This document shows positions 26,354 through 35,634 of a stretch of DNA of 64,000 nt, piece after piece (position 1 is the stretch's first letter; each line of letters starts with the position of its first letter). Origin of the DNA: an uncultured Ruminococcus sp. GTDB lineage: Bacteria; Bacillota; Clostridia; Oscillospirales; Ruminococcaceae. The stretch lies in contig UQPZ01000004.1 of NCBI GenBank assembly GCA_900543145.1, positions 155,510 to 219,509 of the forward strand, in the 5' to 3' direction. Position numbers and translations under genes: made by a program. The notes under the pieces were generated by a model that was not told where the DNA came from, made no database searches, and saw only the letters and a program-made list of their open reading frames with translations.

Positions 26354-26431
26354 TAATATTATAGCTTGCATTCAGGCGCCGCTTATGACGGGCTGAAGCA
26401 GGTCTGAATATAAAATGTTGGGAGAATGATT

Positions 26432-27679
26432 ATGAAAATAATGGACACTATCGGTTTTGTAGAGGACTTCGATAAGGAAGTCGGAGAGGCTATGAATTCT
26501 GAGCTGGCTCGTCAGAGAAGAAATCTTGAGCTTATAGCAAGTGAAAATATTGTTTCGCCTGCTGTTATGGCGGCAATGGGCTCGGCGCTTACGAATAAGT
26601 ATGCCGAGGGTTACCCGGGAAAAAGATACTACGGCGGCTGTGAATGTGTCGACGTTGTTGAAAATATTGCGATCGAAAGAGCCTGTAAGCTTTTCGGCTG
26701 CAAGTTTGCAAATGTTCAGCCTCATTCGGGAGCTCAGGCTAACCTTGCCGTATATTTTGCTTTATGCGAAACCGGGGATACTATTCTCGGTATGAGCCTT
26801 GCTCACGGAGGTCATCTTACTCATGGTTCTCCGGTAAATATGTCGGGAAAAAATTATAATTTTGTATCCTATGGACTTGACGAAAACGGTTATCTTGACT
26901 ATGACGAGCTTGAAAAGCTTGCAAAGGAGCATAAGCCTAAGCTTATAGTTGCCGGAGCTTCAGCTTATCCCAGAGTTATAGACTTTGAGAGAATTTCAAA
27001 TATAGCTAAAAGCACAGGCGCAATGTTCATGGTAGATATGGCTCATATTGCAGGACTTGTAGCAGGAGGTCAGCATCCTTCTCCTATTCCGTATGCCGAT
27101 GTTGTAACTACTACTACTCATAAGACGTTAAGAGGTCCGAGGGGCGGTATGATCCTTACAAATAACGAGGAACTTGCAAAGAAATTTAATAAGGCGATTT
27201 TCCCGGGAACTCAGGGAGGACCTCTTATGCACGTTATTGCGGCGAAGGCGGTATGCTTCGGAGAGGCGCTCAAACCTGAATTCAAGGCCTATGCGGAGCA
27301 GGTAGTAAAGAATGCACAGGCTCTTGCAAAAGGTCTTGTAAGCAGAGGCTTTAATCTTGTTTCGGGCGGCTCTGACAATCATCTTATGCTTGTGGATCTT
27401 CAGCCGTTTAATATTACAGGAAAAGAGCTTGAGAAAAAGCTTGACGAAGTTTATATAACAGTAAACAAGAATGCTATCCCTAATGATCCTCAGAGTCCGT
27501 TTGTAACCAGCGGTGTAAGAATCGGAACTCCTGCGGTTACTACAAGGGGACTTGTTGAAGAAGATATGGATAAGATCGCAGAATGTATTTATCTTACCGC
27601 TGCTGATTTTGACAATAAGGCTGACGAGATAAGAGCCGTTGTAAAATCAATCTGCGACAAGTATCCGCTTTACGAATAA
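26432..27679 (+). CDS. glyA: Serine hydroxymethyltransferase
   Basis: 415 residues, standard. It converts serine and tetrahydrofolate to glycine and methylene-THF, using PLP. Seen: ELIASENIVSPAV, NKYAEGYPGKRYYGGCE, the PLP lysine in TTTTHKTLRGPRGG (about 230) and GTQGGPLMH. ATG 26432 is chosen because GGGAG lies 8 bases upstream; ATG 26426 is too close. Monocistronic. Confidence 0.97.
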   Translation: MKIMDTIGFVEDFDKEVGEAMNSELARQRRNLELIASENIVSPAVMAAMGSALTNKYAEGYPGKRYYGGCECVDVVENIAIERACKLFGCKFANVQPHSGAQANLAVYFALCETGDTILGMSLAHGGHLTHGSPVNMSGKNYNFVSYGLDENGYLDYDELEKLAKEHKPKLIVAGASAYPRVIDFERISNIAKSTGAMFMVDMAHIAGLVAGGQHPSPIPYADVVTTTTHKTLRGPRGGMILTNNEELAKKFNKAIFPGTQGGPLMHVIAAKAVCFGEALKPEFKAYAEQVVKNAQALAKGLVSRGFNLVSGGSDNHLMLVDLQPFNITGKELEKKLDEVYITVNKNAIPNDPQSPFVTSGVRIGTPAVTTRGLVEEDMDKIAECIYLTAADFDNKADEIRAVVKSICDKYPLYE

Positions 27680-27700
27680 TAATTATAATTTGATCATAAC

Positions 27701-27745
27701 AAAAGCTTTTCTGTAACTTCGTTTAGTTATAGAAAAGCTTTTTTT
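27701..27745 (+). terminator. Terminator of glyA
   Basis: AAAAGCTTTTCT (27701-27712) pairs with AGAAAAGCTTTT (27731-27742) and runs into a T-run. Confidence 0.85.
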
Positions 27746-27845
27746 GTGCAATGAAATGCTTATTAGAGTTTTTTCTGAAAACAAGGTATAAGAGGCTTTC
27801 GGTTACACATAATATTACCAGAAAATTTTAAGGAGGTCATAGATC

Positions 27846-28022
27846 ATGACAACTAAAGAATTATTGTATATCGAAGACGCGCTAGGCCATGAAAAATACT
27901 TTATGTCTAAGTGCAAGGAAACCGCTGCTCAGATTCAGGATCCTGAACTTAAATCCTGTATAGAAATGATGGCTCAGAAGCATCAGCAGCTTTTTCAGAG
28001 CTTTTACAGCTTGCTTTCATAA
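27846..28022 (+). CDS. CotF-like spore coat protein, short
   Basis: 58 residues (MTTKELLYIEDALGHEKYFM ... QLFQSFYSLLS), starting 8 bases after AAGGAGG. An all-helical, ferritin-like short protein similar to the N-terminal half of CotF-type coat proteins. It is paired with the 84-residue gene 18 bases downstream. The homology points to a spore-forming lineage; actual sporulation is not shown. Confidence 0.7.
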   Translation: MTTKELLYIEDALGHEKYFMSKCKETAAQIQDPELKSCIEMMAQKHQQLFQSFYSLLS

Positions 28023-28040
28023 TCAGAGGAGGAAATTATA

Positions 28041-28295
28041 ATGGACGATAAAAATTTAATGGAAAATATTCTTTTGCTTGAAAAAGGAGTATGCGATCTG
28101 CTTATGCACGGAACGATAGAGTCTACTACTTCAAACGTTCATCAGACGTTTAATACAGCTTTGGGCAGCGCGCTTAATATGCAGGATCAGATTTACGATA
28201 AAATGACAGCTAAAGGCTGGTATCCTACCGAACAGGCAGAGCAGAATAAGGTTTCAAAGGTAAAGCAGAAATTCAGCAGTCAGTGTTCAGGCTAA
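28041..28295 (+). CDS. CotF-like spore coat protein
   Basis: 84 residues: MDDKNLMENILLLEKGVCDL, then a helix with TTSNVHQTFNTALGSALNMQ, then MTAKGWYPTEQAEQNKV. The GWYP turn and the helical hairpin are typical of the CotF/coat family. AGAGGAGG stands before ATG. Forms an operon with the 58-residue gene and may complete one split CotF unit. Confidence 0.75.
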   Translation: MDDKNLMENILLLEKGVCDLLMHGTIESTTSNVHQTFNTALGSALNMQDQIYDKMTAKGWYPTEQAEQNKVSKVKQKFSSQCSG

Positions 28296-28313
28296 GGAAA
28301 AGAAAAAAAGATT

Positions 28314-28347
28314 AAAGCGCCGGGTTAATATAGATCCGGCGCTTTTG
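28314..28347 (+). terminator. Terminator of the coat gene pair
   Basis: AAAGCGCCGG (28314-28323) pairs with CCGGCGCTTT (28336-28345), then T-rich sequence. Confidence 0.8.
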
Positions 28348-28386
28348 TTTTCCTTATTTCTACTTTAGTTAAAAAATACGGCGTAT

Positions 28387-29028
28387 CTAAAGCTTTATGA
28401 CTGGGTGGCGGATAATGGTTTTTAAATTTTCAGCCGCACATCTTCTCGGGTCGGAAAGATAGATCTCATGGTGCAGACGCTGCTCTGAAAGATCCTCAGA
28501 ATATCCGTTTTCTTCAGCATAGCATTTCATACGTTCTATGCTTGCAGGCTCATCATCATATGAACCCTTGTGCATTATCTGAACGCATAATCCCTCTTTC
28601 ATTTTTATAAGCCTAGCCTTTGACAGATCAAGCTCAGGTTTTTTCTTTTGCAATGCTGTTTTTGCGGCTTCAAATACCTCCTCGGTCACAAATTCCGGCT
28701 GTCTTATCATTGAGATCCATTTGAATTTCGATTTATCAGTAACGTTCAGACCGTCAAAGGCAACTCTGTCCGTATACCAAAGTCCCTCAAGCGGCGGTAT
28801 GACATACTCGAAATATCCTTCAGGCTGCGTACCGTTCATTTTTAACATTTTAATGCTGTATGATAGAGCGTACAGTATATTCAGAGCCTCTCTGTATTCT
28901 TTGCCGGTATTCGGGTCGCCCTCGCCGTTAACAGCTATATAAAGCATTTCCGGAACGTCTATGATCGACGGCTTTGTCTTAGGTCGGTATAGGTCCTTGT
29001 ATTCTTTTTTGTAATCAAGCTTGTCCAT
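28387..29028 (-). CDS. GyrI-like small-molecule binding protein
   Basis: 213 residues from ATG 29028, 8 bases after GGGG; a GTG nine bases earlier overlaps the upstream stop but has no usable ribosome site. The N-terminus MDKLDYKKEYKDLYRPKTKP and the block MLYIAVNGEGDPNTGKEYRE are typical of the large GyrI-like (SOUL/GyrI fold) family that follows WYL or AraC regulators. It ends in KTIIRHPVIK. Last gene of the minus-strand operon. It probably binds or hydrolyses a small ligand; the role is unproven. Confidence 0.8.
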   Translation of the reverse strand: MDKLDYKKEYKDLYRPKTKPSIIDVPEMLYIAVNGEGDPNTGKEYREALNILYALSYSIKMLKMNGTQPEGYFEYVIPPLEGLWYTDRVAFDGLNVTDKSKFKWISMIRQPEFVTEEVFEAAKTALQKKKPELDLSKARLIKMKEGLCVQIMHKGSYDDEPASIERMKCYAEENGYSEDLSEQRLHHEIYLSDPRRCAAENLKTIIRHPVIKL

Positions 29029-29033
29029 TATTT

Positions 29034-29405
29034 TCACCCCTTTTCAATAAAATTCATAAGTGAAGAAATATCTTTAAAATCATCGTAATCGCCGTTTATT
29101 CCGCTGCGGTGATAAACGACACCTTTTTTCTCGTTTCGTTCAAGGCAGTCCAGCAGATGTTCTTCGCCGTATTTCCTTGCGAACTTTGTAAATGCCAAAG
29201 GCTTTATTTTGCCTAAAAGTCCTTTTCGGCAGTCTGTATCATCACACTCATAGCAATGTAAAATTTCTTTCTCCAAAGAACATTTTCTGTTTTCACACCG
29301 ATCATTGTCGGGACATTCACCCGAGTTACAGCCGCCGCAATGCTCATTTTCTGAGCATAGGCAGCAGGCAAGACCACATCTTGCTATTCCAAGCTCACGT
29401 TTCAT
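29034..29405 (-). CDS. DUF3795 zinc-binding protein
   Basis: 123 residues with many paired cysteines: IARCGLACCLCSENEHCGGC, SGECPDNDRCENRKCSLEKE and CYECDDTDCRKGLL, as in DUF3795 proteins, then a helix FTKFARKYGEEHLLDCLERN. Probably binds zinc or an Fe-S cluster. ATGA overlap with the flavoprotein gene shows translational coupling. Function unknown. Confidence 0.82.
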   Translation of the reverse strand: MKRELGIARCGLACCLCSENEHCGGCNSGECPDNDRCENRKCSLEKEILHCYECDDTDCRKGLLGKIKPLAFTKFARKYGEEHLLDCLERNEKKGVVYHRSGINGDYDDFKDISSLMNFIEKG

Positions 29406-29836
29406 TGTTCATCTCTCCTGTATGTATGATTTTCAAAGTCCCACTGCTCTGTATACGGCTTATCATCCTCGTAAATCCAAGACGTTACAAGCCTCGGTGT
29501 AATTTTAAGCACACATTCCGTCGGCACCTTCGACCAGCGTAAAACAGCGTCGGGGAAATGCGCTTTCATTTTGTTTATGAAAAATTCGTTCTCAAGGGGC
29601 TTGCCAAAAATCCGACATTCACCCTCAACAGAAAAATTATTCACGCGCAGAGATACATTGGAATTAGCCTTAATCTGCTGACATTTAAGATAACGCTCGT
29701 CCGTTTGGCAGTAAAGCTTTCCGTCAATGACAACCACGCTCATCGCTCTTGATGTAACTCGGTTTTCCGCACAGGTTGACAGAACCATAACTCCGTGACT
29801 GCCGAGTTTGTTCCACAAGCTATAAATACTATCCAT
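29402..29836 (-). CDS. Pyridoxamine 5'-phosphate oxidase-like flavoprotein
   Basis: 144 residues with a split-barrel FMN-binding fold: GVMVLSTCAENRVTSRAMSV, a YCQTDERYLKCQQIKANSNV strand-helix and ECRIFGKPLENEFF. The family includes small reductases of flavin or antibiotics; the substrate is open. It starts one base after the upstream gene's stop. Confidence 0.82.
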   Translation of the reverse strand: MDSIYSLWNKLGSHGVMVLSTCAENRVTSRAMSVVVIDGKLYCQTDERYLKCQQIKANSNVSLRVNNFSVEGECRIFGKPLENEFFINKMKAHFPDAVLRWSKVPTECVLKITPRLVTSWIYEDDKPYTEQWDFENHTYRRDEQ

Positions 29837-29837
29837 A

Positions 29838-30287
29838 TTACTTTAATCCTATATAAATATGTATTTCTGCATTTTCACAGTCGCTGTTCTGATATTCTTC
29901 AAAATCACATATAAAGGAACGATCCAAGTCCATTTTCCATAGCTCCTGCCAAAACTTTTGAACAGCAGTCAGCATATTACCTTTGACGATAAATTTTGCA
30001 TATCTGCCAAAAGGTATTTTGCACACGTCAAAGCTGTCGGTAGTATTGCTCTCTGCTTCACAGGCAACCATGACAGTATAATCGCCGGTTTCGTTTGAGG
30101 CGTAATCTGTATAGATACCCATAGCCTTGCTGCCTGTCTTTTTGGAAATAGCAGGGTAGCCCTCTTCGGAATAAAATTTCTTCCACAGGTTTCCTATAAC
30201 CTGTTCCATGTCGGGAGAAGTGTTGTTTGTACGTGCCGAAAAACCAACGACAGTTTTTTCTGCTAAGGTTACAATTTCATAATTCAT
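29838..30287 (-). CDS. AraC effector-binding / GyrI-like protein
   Basis: 149 residues: IVTLAEKTVVGFSARTNNTS start, GIYTDYASNETGDYTVMVAC core, FGRYAKFIVKG and the terminal EIHIYIGLK strand identify the Bacterial EvgA/GyrI (effector-binding) fold. First gene behind the internal promoter of this operon. GAGGT before ATG. It may bind the inducing compound together with the WYL regulator. Confidence 0.82.
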   Translation of the reverse strand: MNYEIVTLAEKTVVGFSARTNNTSPDMEQVIGNLWKKFYSEEGYPAISKKTGSKAMGIYTDYASNETGDYTVMVACEAESNTTDSFDVCKIPFGRYAKFIVKGNMLTAVQKFWQELWKMDLDRSFICDFEEYQNSDCENAEIHIYIGLK

Positions 30288-30319
30288 AATAATTACCTCG
30301 TTTCATATTTGATATGGCA

Positions 30320-30353
30320 ATTATATCACAGCAAATATGACAGCAGTATGTCA
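30320..30353 (-). promoter_or_regulatory. Promoter with dyad operator candidate
   Basis: On the minus strand a TATAAT (30325-30320) lies upstream of the GyrI-like gene. A perfect dyad TGACA-N6-TGTCA (30338-30353) covers its -35 position and the stop codon of the WYL gene. It is a plausible target of that regulator. Confidence 0.45.
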
Positions 30354-31253
30354 GGTTTGATATTTGTCAGAAATATTTTTCAGCAGCTCCGCAAATTCCG
30401 TTCTGAACTCAGGCGGTGAAATTATCTCCGCATATTCACGAAAGCCTAAAATATATGAATAGAACGACGGTTTATCAGACCAAGTGAAAGTAAGGATAAT
30501 GTTTCCGTTTTCGTCCTCGTTAAAATTTTCTGTGCCGAATTCGTCAACAATACGCCATTTCACCGACTTGTCGAATTTCACCGCTGCGGATATTTCACCC
30601 TTTGTATGTCGCAGCTTATCACATTTGTATTCGGGAATTTCCCGCTGTGAAAAGGTTTCGTCTGTACATTTAAGCTCTGTCATTCTTGTAAGCTTAAACA
30701 TACGGTAGTCCTGCCGCTTGCTGCAAAATCCCCACACATACCAGCTTGACCACTGAAAAACCAAGCGGTAAGGCTCGATACTTCGCTGCTCAGTGCGTTC
30801 GGGAGAATAATATCTGAACGTAATTAGCCTGTACTGTTCAATTGCGTCTTTAATAAGCTCAATTTTTGATGACACAGCGTTTTTATTCCACGCAGCAAGG
30901 TCGATTATTATGTGATCATCGGCATTTATAGCGCTGCTTACGGAAAGCTTATCCATAAGCTGACGGTAGCGGTTTGTTCCGCTAACGCTGTCAAGGCTTT
31001 TCAGTCCTGCAAAGATCGCTTTCATTTCAGCTGATGAAAGCAGAGTGCGGTCGATTTTGTAGCCGTCCATAATGGAGATACCGCCGCCCTGACCCTGTGA
31101 TGTAACGATTGGAATTCCCGACTTGCTTATATCGTCAATGTCACGCAGGATCGTACGGCAGGATACCTCGAATTTATCTGCAAGCTGGTTGGCGGTTATT
31201 TTGTCCTGCTGTAATAATATTGATAAAATGCCTATAAGGCGGTCGAGCTTCAT
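30351..31253 (-). CDS. WYL-domain transcriptional regulator (YafY type)
   Basis: 300 residues. An N-terminal winged helix (about 1-60: ILLQQDKITANQLADKFEVS, RTILRDIDDI) is followed by the WYL domain (about 130-220; the core here reads RLVFQWSSWYVWGFCSKR) and a WCX tail. WYL proteins sense small ligands or nucleic acid. It heads the operon of two GyrI-like, one flavin and one DUF3795 protein, a set often found together. AAAGGATTG before ATG. Confidence 0.88.
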   Translation of the reverse strand: MKLDRLIGILSILLQQDKITANQLADKFEVSCRTILRDIDDISKSGIPIVTSQGQGGGISIMDGYKIDRTLLSSAEMKAIFAGLKSLDSVSGTNRYRQLMDKLSVSSAINADDHIIIDLAAWNKNAVSSKIELIKDAIEQYRLITFRYYSPERTEQRSIEPYRLVFQWSSWYVWGFCSKRQDYRMFKLTRMTELKCTDETFSQREIPEYKCDKLRHTKGEISAAVKFDKSVKWRIVDEFGTENFNEDENGNIILTFTWSDKPSFYSYILGFREYAEIISPPEFRTEFAELLKNISDKYQT

Positions 31254-31523
31254 AGCTGATCAATCCTTTGTTTATTTATTATGTAAGTGATCTTCTGAAT
31301 TAATTTTACCATAAAGCGACTGCGGTTTCAATATAGAAGGATATAGAATTTAATTAAACGGAGCAGTCTGCCTCTTATTCTGAAAAATCTGAAAAATTAT
31401 ATAAAAAACTATATACAACTGAATAAATATGTGTTATAATGACACTGTATATTGATAGCTGTTTTCAAGTGCGGTACAATTATCCGCCGTGCTGTAAAGC
31501 AGAGTATTATCTGAAAGGAAGGG
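31254..31523. promoter_or_regulatory. Divergent gap between WYL gene and speD
   Basis: 270 AT-rich bases. A TATAAT at 31435-31440 without a good -35 is the best speD promoter candidate. No gene or riboswitch recognised. Confidence 0.3.
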
Positions 31524-32333
31524 ATGTTAGGGTTGGAGCAGAAGCTTACTCTGTACGGGTTCAATAACCTTACAAAGACCCTTAGCTTTAACATCTATGA
31601 TGTTTGCTATGCTAAAAGCGAGAGAGAGCAGAAGGATTATATTGCCTATATTGACGAGCAGTATAATTCAGAGCGTCTGACAAAGATTCTGTGCGACGTA
31701 ACGGAAATGATAGGAGCGCGGATACTTAATATATCAAAGCAGGACTATGAGCCGCAGGGCGCTTCGGTCAATGTTCTTATTGCCGAGAAGGAGCTTGACG
31801 AGGACTCGATAGATATTTCCTGCAATATGGGCAACTATACTGCCGAGCATAAGACGGTTCATGCTCATCTTGATAAAAGTCATGTTACAGTTCACACATT
31901 TCCTGAATACCACCCTGACAATTCAATATCTACCTTCAGAGTTGATATTGACGTTTCGACCTGCGGAACGATCTCTCCTTTGAATGCGCTTAACTATCTT
32001 ATAGGAAGCTTTGACTCCGATATTATTACTATAGATTACAGAGTAAGGGGATTTACGCGCGACGTTCTCGGCAAAAAGTTTTTTATTGATCATAAGATCA
32101 ATTCTATACAGGAGTATATAGATAAGAATACGCTGAACAAATACGACGCTATAGACGTAAACGTATATCAGTCGAATATTTTTCATACAAAGCTGCTTAT
32201 AAAGGATATAGAGCTTCAGAATTATCTTTTCAAAAAGGACGTCTACGAGCTTTCTCCCAAGCAAAGACTTGATATAACCGACAGTCTCAGACGTGAAATG
32301 ATAGAGATATTCAGCGGTATGAATATCTATTAG
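31524..32333 (+). CDS. speD: S-adenosylmethionine decarboxylase, E. coli (SpeD) type
   Basis: 269 residues, close to the 264 of E. coli SpeD rather than the short Bacillus SpeH form. The self-cleavage site is DKSHVTVHTFPEYHPDN (Ser about 113 becomes pyruvoyl). Other conserved parts: GFNNLTKTLSFNIYDVCYA, VDIDVSTCGTISPLNALNYL and IDYRVRGFTRDV. It makes decarboxylated AdoMet, the aminopropyl donor for SpeE. First gene of the polyamine cluster. Confidence 0.95.
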   Translation: MLGLEQKLTLYGFNNLTKTLSFNIYDVCYAKSEREQKDYIAYIDEQYNSERLTKILCDVTEMIGARILNISKQDYEPQGASVNVLIAEKELDEDSIDISCNMGNYTAEHKTVHAHLDKSHVTVHTFPEYHPDNSISTFRVDIDVSTCGTISPLNALNYLIGSFDSDIITIDYRVRGFTRDVLGKKFFIDHKINSIQEYIDKNTLNKYDAIDVNVYQSNIFHTKLLIKDIELQNYLFKKDVYELSPKQRLDITDSLRREMIEIFSGMNIY

Positions 32334-32377
32334 TTTTGTTTATGTCAGGAGCAGGGAGCTGATTTGCAGGATCTGTT

Positions 32378-33865
32378 ATGCTTGAAGCTTCCGGCTTCTC
32401 AGGAAAGGAAACTGGAAAATTGGAACTTACTCAAAATAACGCTCCGATTTACGAAGCTTTGCAGAAGCACCTTAAAAACAGGGTCGTAAGGCTTGACGTT
32501 CCGGGACATAAGGGCGGACGTATGAATAAGGAGCTGAGAAGCTTTTTAGGCGAAAACTGTTTAAAGTCAGATGTGAATTCTATGAAGCCGCTTGACAATC
32601 TGTGTCATCCGGTTTCTGTTATAAAGGAAGCTGAGGAGCTTGCAAGCGAAGCTTTCGGGGCAAAGCATACTTTTTTCATTGTAAACGGAACTACTGCGGC
32701 GGTTCAGGCTATGATATTTTCCTCCTGTAAAGCGGGAGATAAGATAATTATGCCCAGAAACGTACACAGAAGCGCGATCAATGCTCTGGTCGTATGCGGA
32801 GCAATACCTGTTTATGTAAATCCCGGCACAAACAAAAGGCTGGGAATTCCACTCGGTATGTCTGTTGAAGATGTTGAAAAGGCAATAAGGCAGAACCCGG
32901 ACGCAAAGGCCGTGCTTGTCAATAATCCGACCTATTACGGAATATGCTCTGATATAGAACGGATAGTAGAGCTGGCTCATTCAAATAATATGCTGGTGCT
33001 TGCCGACGAGGCTCACGGAACTCATTTTTATTTCGGAGAGGGTCTGCCTTGTTCCGCAATGAAAGCGGGTGCGGATATGGCGGCGGTAAGCATACACAAA
33101 ACAGGAGGCTCTCTTACACAGTCCTCCTTTTTGCTGTGCAATAATAACGTATCCGAGGGCTATGTAAGGCAGGTCATAAATCTTACACAGACTACCAGCG
33201 GTTCATATCTTCTTATGGTCTCGCTTGACCTTGCAAGAAAGAATCTTTCTCTAAACGGCAGAGAAATGTTCAGAAAAACCGTTGATTATGCGTCCTATGC
33301 AAGAGAAGAAATAAATAAGATAGGCGGATACTATGCGTTCGGAGAAGAGCTTGTAAATAATGACGATATATATGCCTTTGATAAAACAAAGCTTTCGGTC
33401 CATACCCGTGCCATGGGTCTTGCCGGAGTAGAGGTATACGATATTCTTAGGGACGACTACGATATTCAGATAGAATTCGGTGATATAGGCAATATACTTG
33501 CAATAGTTTCAGCGGGAGACAGGGAGCTTGAAATTGAACGTTTTATCTCAGCACTTTCTGAGATAAAACGGCTTTACGGAAAAGACCCGTCCGGAATGTT
33601 CGACCACGAATATATTAATCCTACGGTCGTTCTTGCACCTCAGCAGGCCTTTTACAGCAATAAGAGATCTGTTCCTATCAAGGAATCCTGCGGTATGATC
33701 TGCGGGGAATTTGTAATGTGCTATCCTCCCGGTATACCGATACTTGCTCCGGGCGAAAGGATCACTGCTGAAATCCTCGATTATATCGCCTACTGCAAGG
33801 AGAAGGGCTGCTTTATGACCGGTACAGAGGATATGGAGATAAATTATATAAATATTGTTGTGTAG
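32378..33865 (+). CDS. speA: Arginine/lysine/ornithine decarboxylase (SpeA type, PLP fold I)
   Basis: 495 residues. DVPGHKGGRMN, FIVNGTTAAVQAM, VLADEAHGTHF and the PLP lysine in AVSIHKTGGSLTQSS place it in the Orn/Lys/Arg decarboxylase group III of Gram-positive type. The agmatinase three genes on makes arginine (giving agmatine) the most likely substrate. ATG 32378 has no strong ribosome site; a TTG at 32420 is an alternative start. Confidence 0.9.
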   Translation: MLEASGFSGKETGKLELTQNNAPIYEALQKHLKNRVVRLDVPGHKGGRMNKELRSFLGENCLKSDVNSMKPLDNLCHPVSVIKEAEELASEAFGAKHTFFIVNGTTAAVQAMIFSSCKAGDKIIMPRNVHRSAINALVVCGAIPVYVNPGTNKRLGIPLGMSVEDVEKAIRQNPDAKAVLVNNPTYYGICSDIERIVELAHSNNMLVLADEAHGTHFYFGEGLPCSAMKAGADMAAVSIHKTGGSLTQSSFLLCNNNVSEGYVRQVINLTQTTSGSYLLMVSLDLARKNLSLNGREMFRKTVDYASYAREEINKIGGYYAFGEELVNNDDIYAFDKTKLSVHTRAMGLAGVEVYDILRDDYDIQIEFGDIGNILAIVSAGDRELEIERFISALSEIKRLYGKDPSGMFDHEYINPTVVLAPQQAFYSNKRSVPIKESCGMICGEFVMCYPPGIPILAPGERITAEILDYIAYCKEKGCFMTGTEDMEINYINIVV

Positions 33866-33880
33866 AAAGGCGGAAATATA

Positions 33881-34729
33881 ATGGAGCTATGGTTTACCGA
33901 AAAGCACACGGATGACGTTAATTTTACGATCAAGGTTAAAAAACAGCTGTATTCTGCAAAAAGCTATTATCAGCAGATAGATATTCTTGATACATTTGAG
34001 TTCGGCAGAGTGCTTGTGCTTGACGGCTTCATAATGCTTACTGAAAAGGACGAGTATATATATCATGAAATGGTTACTCATGTTCCTATGGCGGTCAATC
34101 CCGATATCAGAAATGTTCTGGTAATAGGGGCGGGCGACGGCGGTACGATACGCGAACTTACAAGATACGATACAATTGAAAATATAGACATGGTCGAAAT
34201 AGACGGACAGGTCGTGGAGGTATGCAAGGAATATCTTCCGCAGACAGCCTGTAAATTCAATGATCCCCGAGTAAATTTATATATTGAGGACGGACTGAAA
34301 TTTGTAAGAAGAAAGAGCGGTGAATATGACCTTATAATTGTAGATTCAACCGATCCTTTCGGACCGGGAGAGGGATTGTTTACAAAAGAGTTTTACGGCA
34401 ACTGCTTTAAAGCGCTCACCGACTGCGGTATTCTTATAAACCAGCATGAAAGCACTTATTACGACAGCTACGTTGATATGGTAAAAAGAACTCATAAGAG
34501 AATCGGAAGCGCTTTTCCTGTAAGCATGGTTTATCAGTCGCATATACCCACTTATCCGTCAGGTCACTGGCTTTTCGGTTTTGCCGCAAAAAATCTGCAC
34601 CCTGTATATGACTTACAGGCTGATAGATGGGAAAGTTTAGGACTGAAAACAAAGTATTACAATACAGATCTGCATAAAGGCTGTTTTGCCCTGCCAAACT
34701 ATGTAAAGGAGATATTGGCAGATGAATAA
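33881..34729 (+). CDS. speE: Spermidine synthase
   Basis: 282 residues. Aminopropyltransferase motifs: LWFTEKHTDDVNFTIKVKK start, YHEMVTHVPM, VLVIGAGDGGTIREL (dcAdoMet site), VVEVCKEYLPQ and the catalytic LIIVDSTDPFGPGEG. It transfers aminopropyl from decarboxylated AdoMet to putrescine. AAAGGCGG before ATG. Overlaps speB by 8 bases. Confidence 0.96.
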   Translation: MELWFTEKHTDDVNFTIKVKKQLYSAKSYYQQIDILDTFEFGRVLVLDGFIMLTEKDEYIYHEMVTHVPMAVNPDIRNVLVIGAGDGGTIRELTRYDTIENIDMVEIDGQVVEVCKEYLPQTACKFNDPRVNLYIEDGLKFVRRKSGEYDLIIVDSTDPFGPGEGLFTKEFYGNCFKALTDCGILINQHESTYYDSYVDMVKRTHKRIGSAFPVSMVYQSHIPTYPSGHWLFGFAAKNLHPVYDLQADRWESLGLKTKYYNTDLHKGCFALPNYVKEILADE

Positions 34730-35570
34730 AAACGTTTATACTTTTATAGGCTGTGACTGCGAATATGAGGATGCAAGGATCGTGCTTTTCGGAGCGCCCT
34801 ATGACAGTACTACCTCATTCAGACCGGGTACAAGATTCGCTTCCTCTGCAATGAGAAACGAAAGCTTCGGAATAGAAACCTATTCACCTTATCAGGATAA
34901 GGATCTGCTTGATATAAATGTGTTTGACAGCGGAGATCTGGAGCTGCCTTTCGGAGATTCCTCTCAGGCGCTTAATGATATTGAAGAATGTACAGAAGAA
35001 ATTTTAAACGACGGAAAAATTCCCTGCATGATAGGCGGAGAGCATCTTGTAACGCTTGGTGCAGTCAGAGCCGCCGCTAAGAAATACATGAATCTGCATA
35101 TAGTTCATTTTGACGCGCACGCCGATCTGCGTGACGATTATCTTGGCGTAAAAGAGTCCCATGCCTGCGTGCTTCACAGGTGCTGGGATATTGTGGGCGA
35201 CGGGCATATTTATCAGTTCGGAATACGCAGCGGTGACAGAGATGAATTCGTTTTTGCACAGGAGCATACCTATATGAACAAATTTAACTTCGGCACCCTT
35301 GAAGAAGCTGTACAAAAAATTGGGCAAGAACCTGTGTATTTCACTCTTGATCTGGACGTTCTGGATCCGTCTGAATTTCCCGGAACAGGTACTCCCGAAG
35401 CCGGAGGCGTAAGCTTTACTCAGCTGCTGAACGCGGTAAGAGAGGTTTCAAAGCTTAATATTGTAGGTTTTGATGTCAACGAGCTTTCGCCGGTTTACGA
35501 CCAGACGGGAAGATCAACGGCGTTAGCCTGCAAGATACTGAGAGAAATACTTCTGGCGTTTTATAAATAA
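34722..35570 (+). CDS. speB: Agmatinase
   Basis: 282 residues of the ureohydrolase family. The binuclear Mn ligands appear in GGEHLVT, IVHFDAHADLRDDY and LDLDVLDPSEFPGTGTPEAG. It converts agmatine to putrescine and urea, joining SpeA to SpeE. Start codon lies inside the end of speE (translational coupling). Confidence 0.95.
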   Translation: MNKNVYTFIGCDCEYEDARIVLFGAPYDSTTSFRPGTRFASSAMRNESFGIETYSPYQDKDLLDINVFDSGDLELPFGDSSQALNDIEECTEEILNDGKIPCMIGGEHLVTLGAVRAAAKKYMNLHIVHFDAHADLRDDYLGVKESHACVLHRCWDIVGDGHIYQFGIRSGDRDEFVFAQEHTYMNKFNFGTLEEAVQKIGQEPVYFTLDLDVLDPSEFPGTGTPEAGGVSFTQLLNAVREVSKLNIVGFDVNELSPVYDQTGRSTALACKILREILLAFYK

Positions 35571-35634
35571 AGCTGCACGATTTGAACGGAAATTTAACGG
35601 CTTAGCGATGGCTTTCAGCTAGGAGGTTTTGACG

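Noticed and set aside
26354..26431. Riboswitch before glyA (THF, glycine or SAM type)
   Set aside because: A short leader with one weak stem and no conserved core of any class I know.
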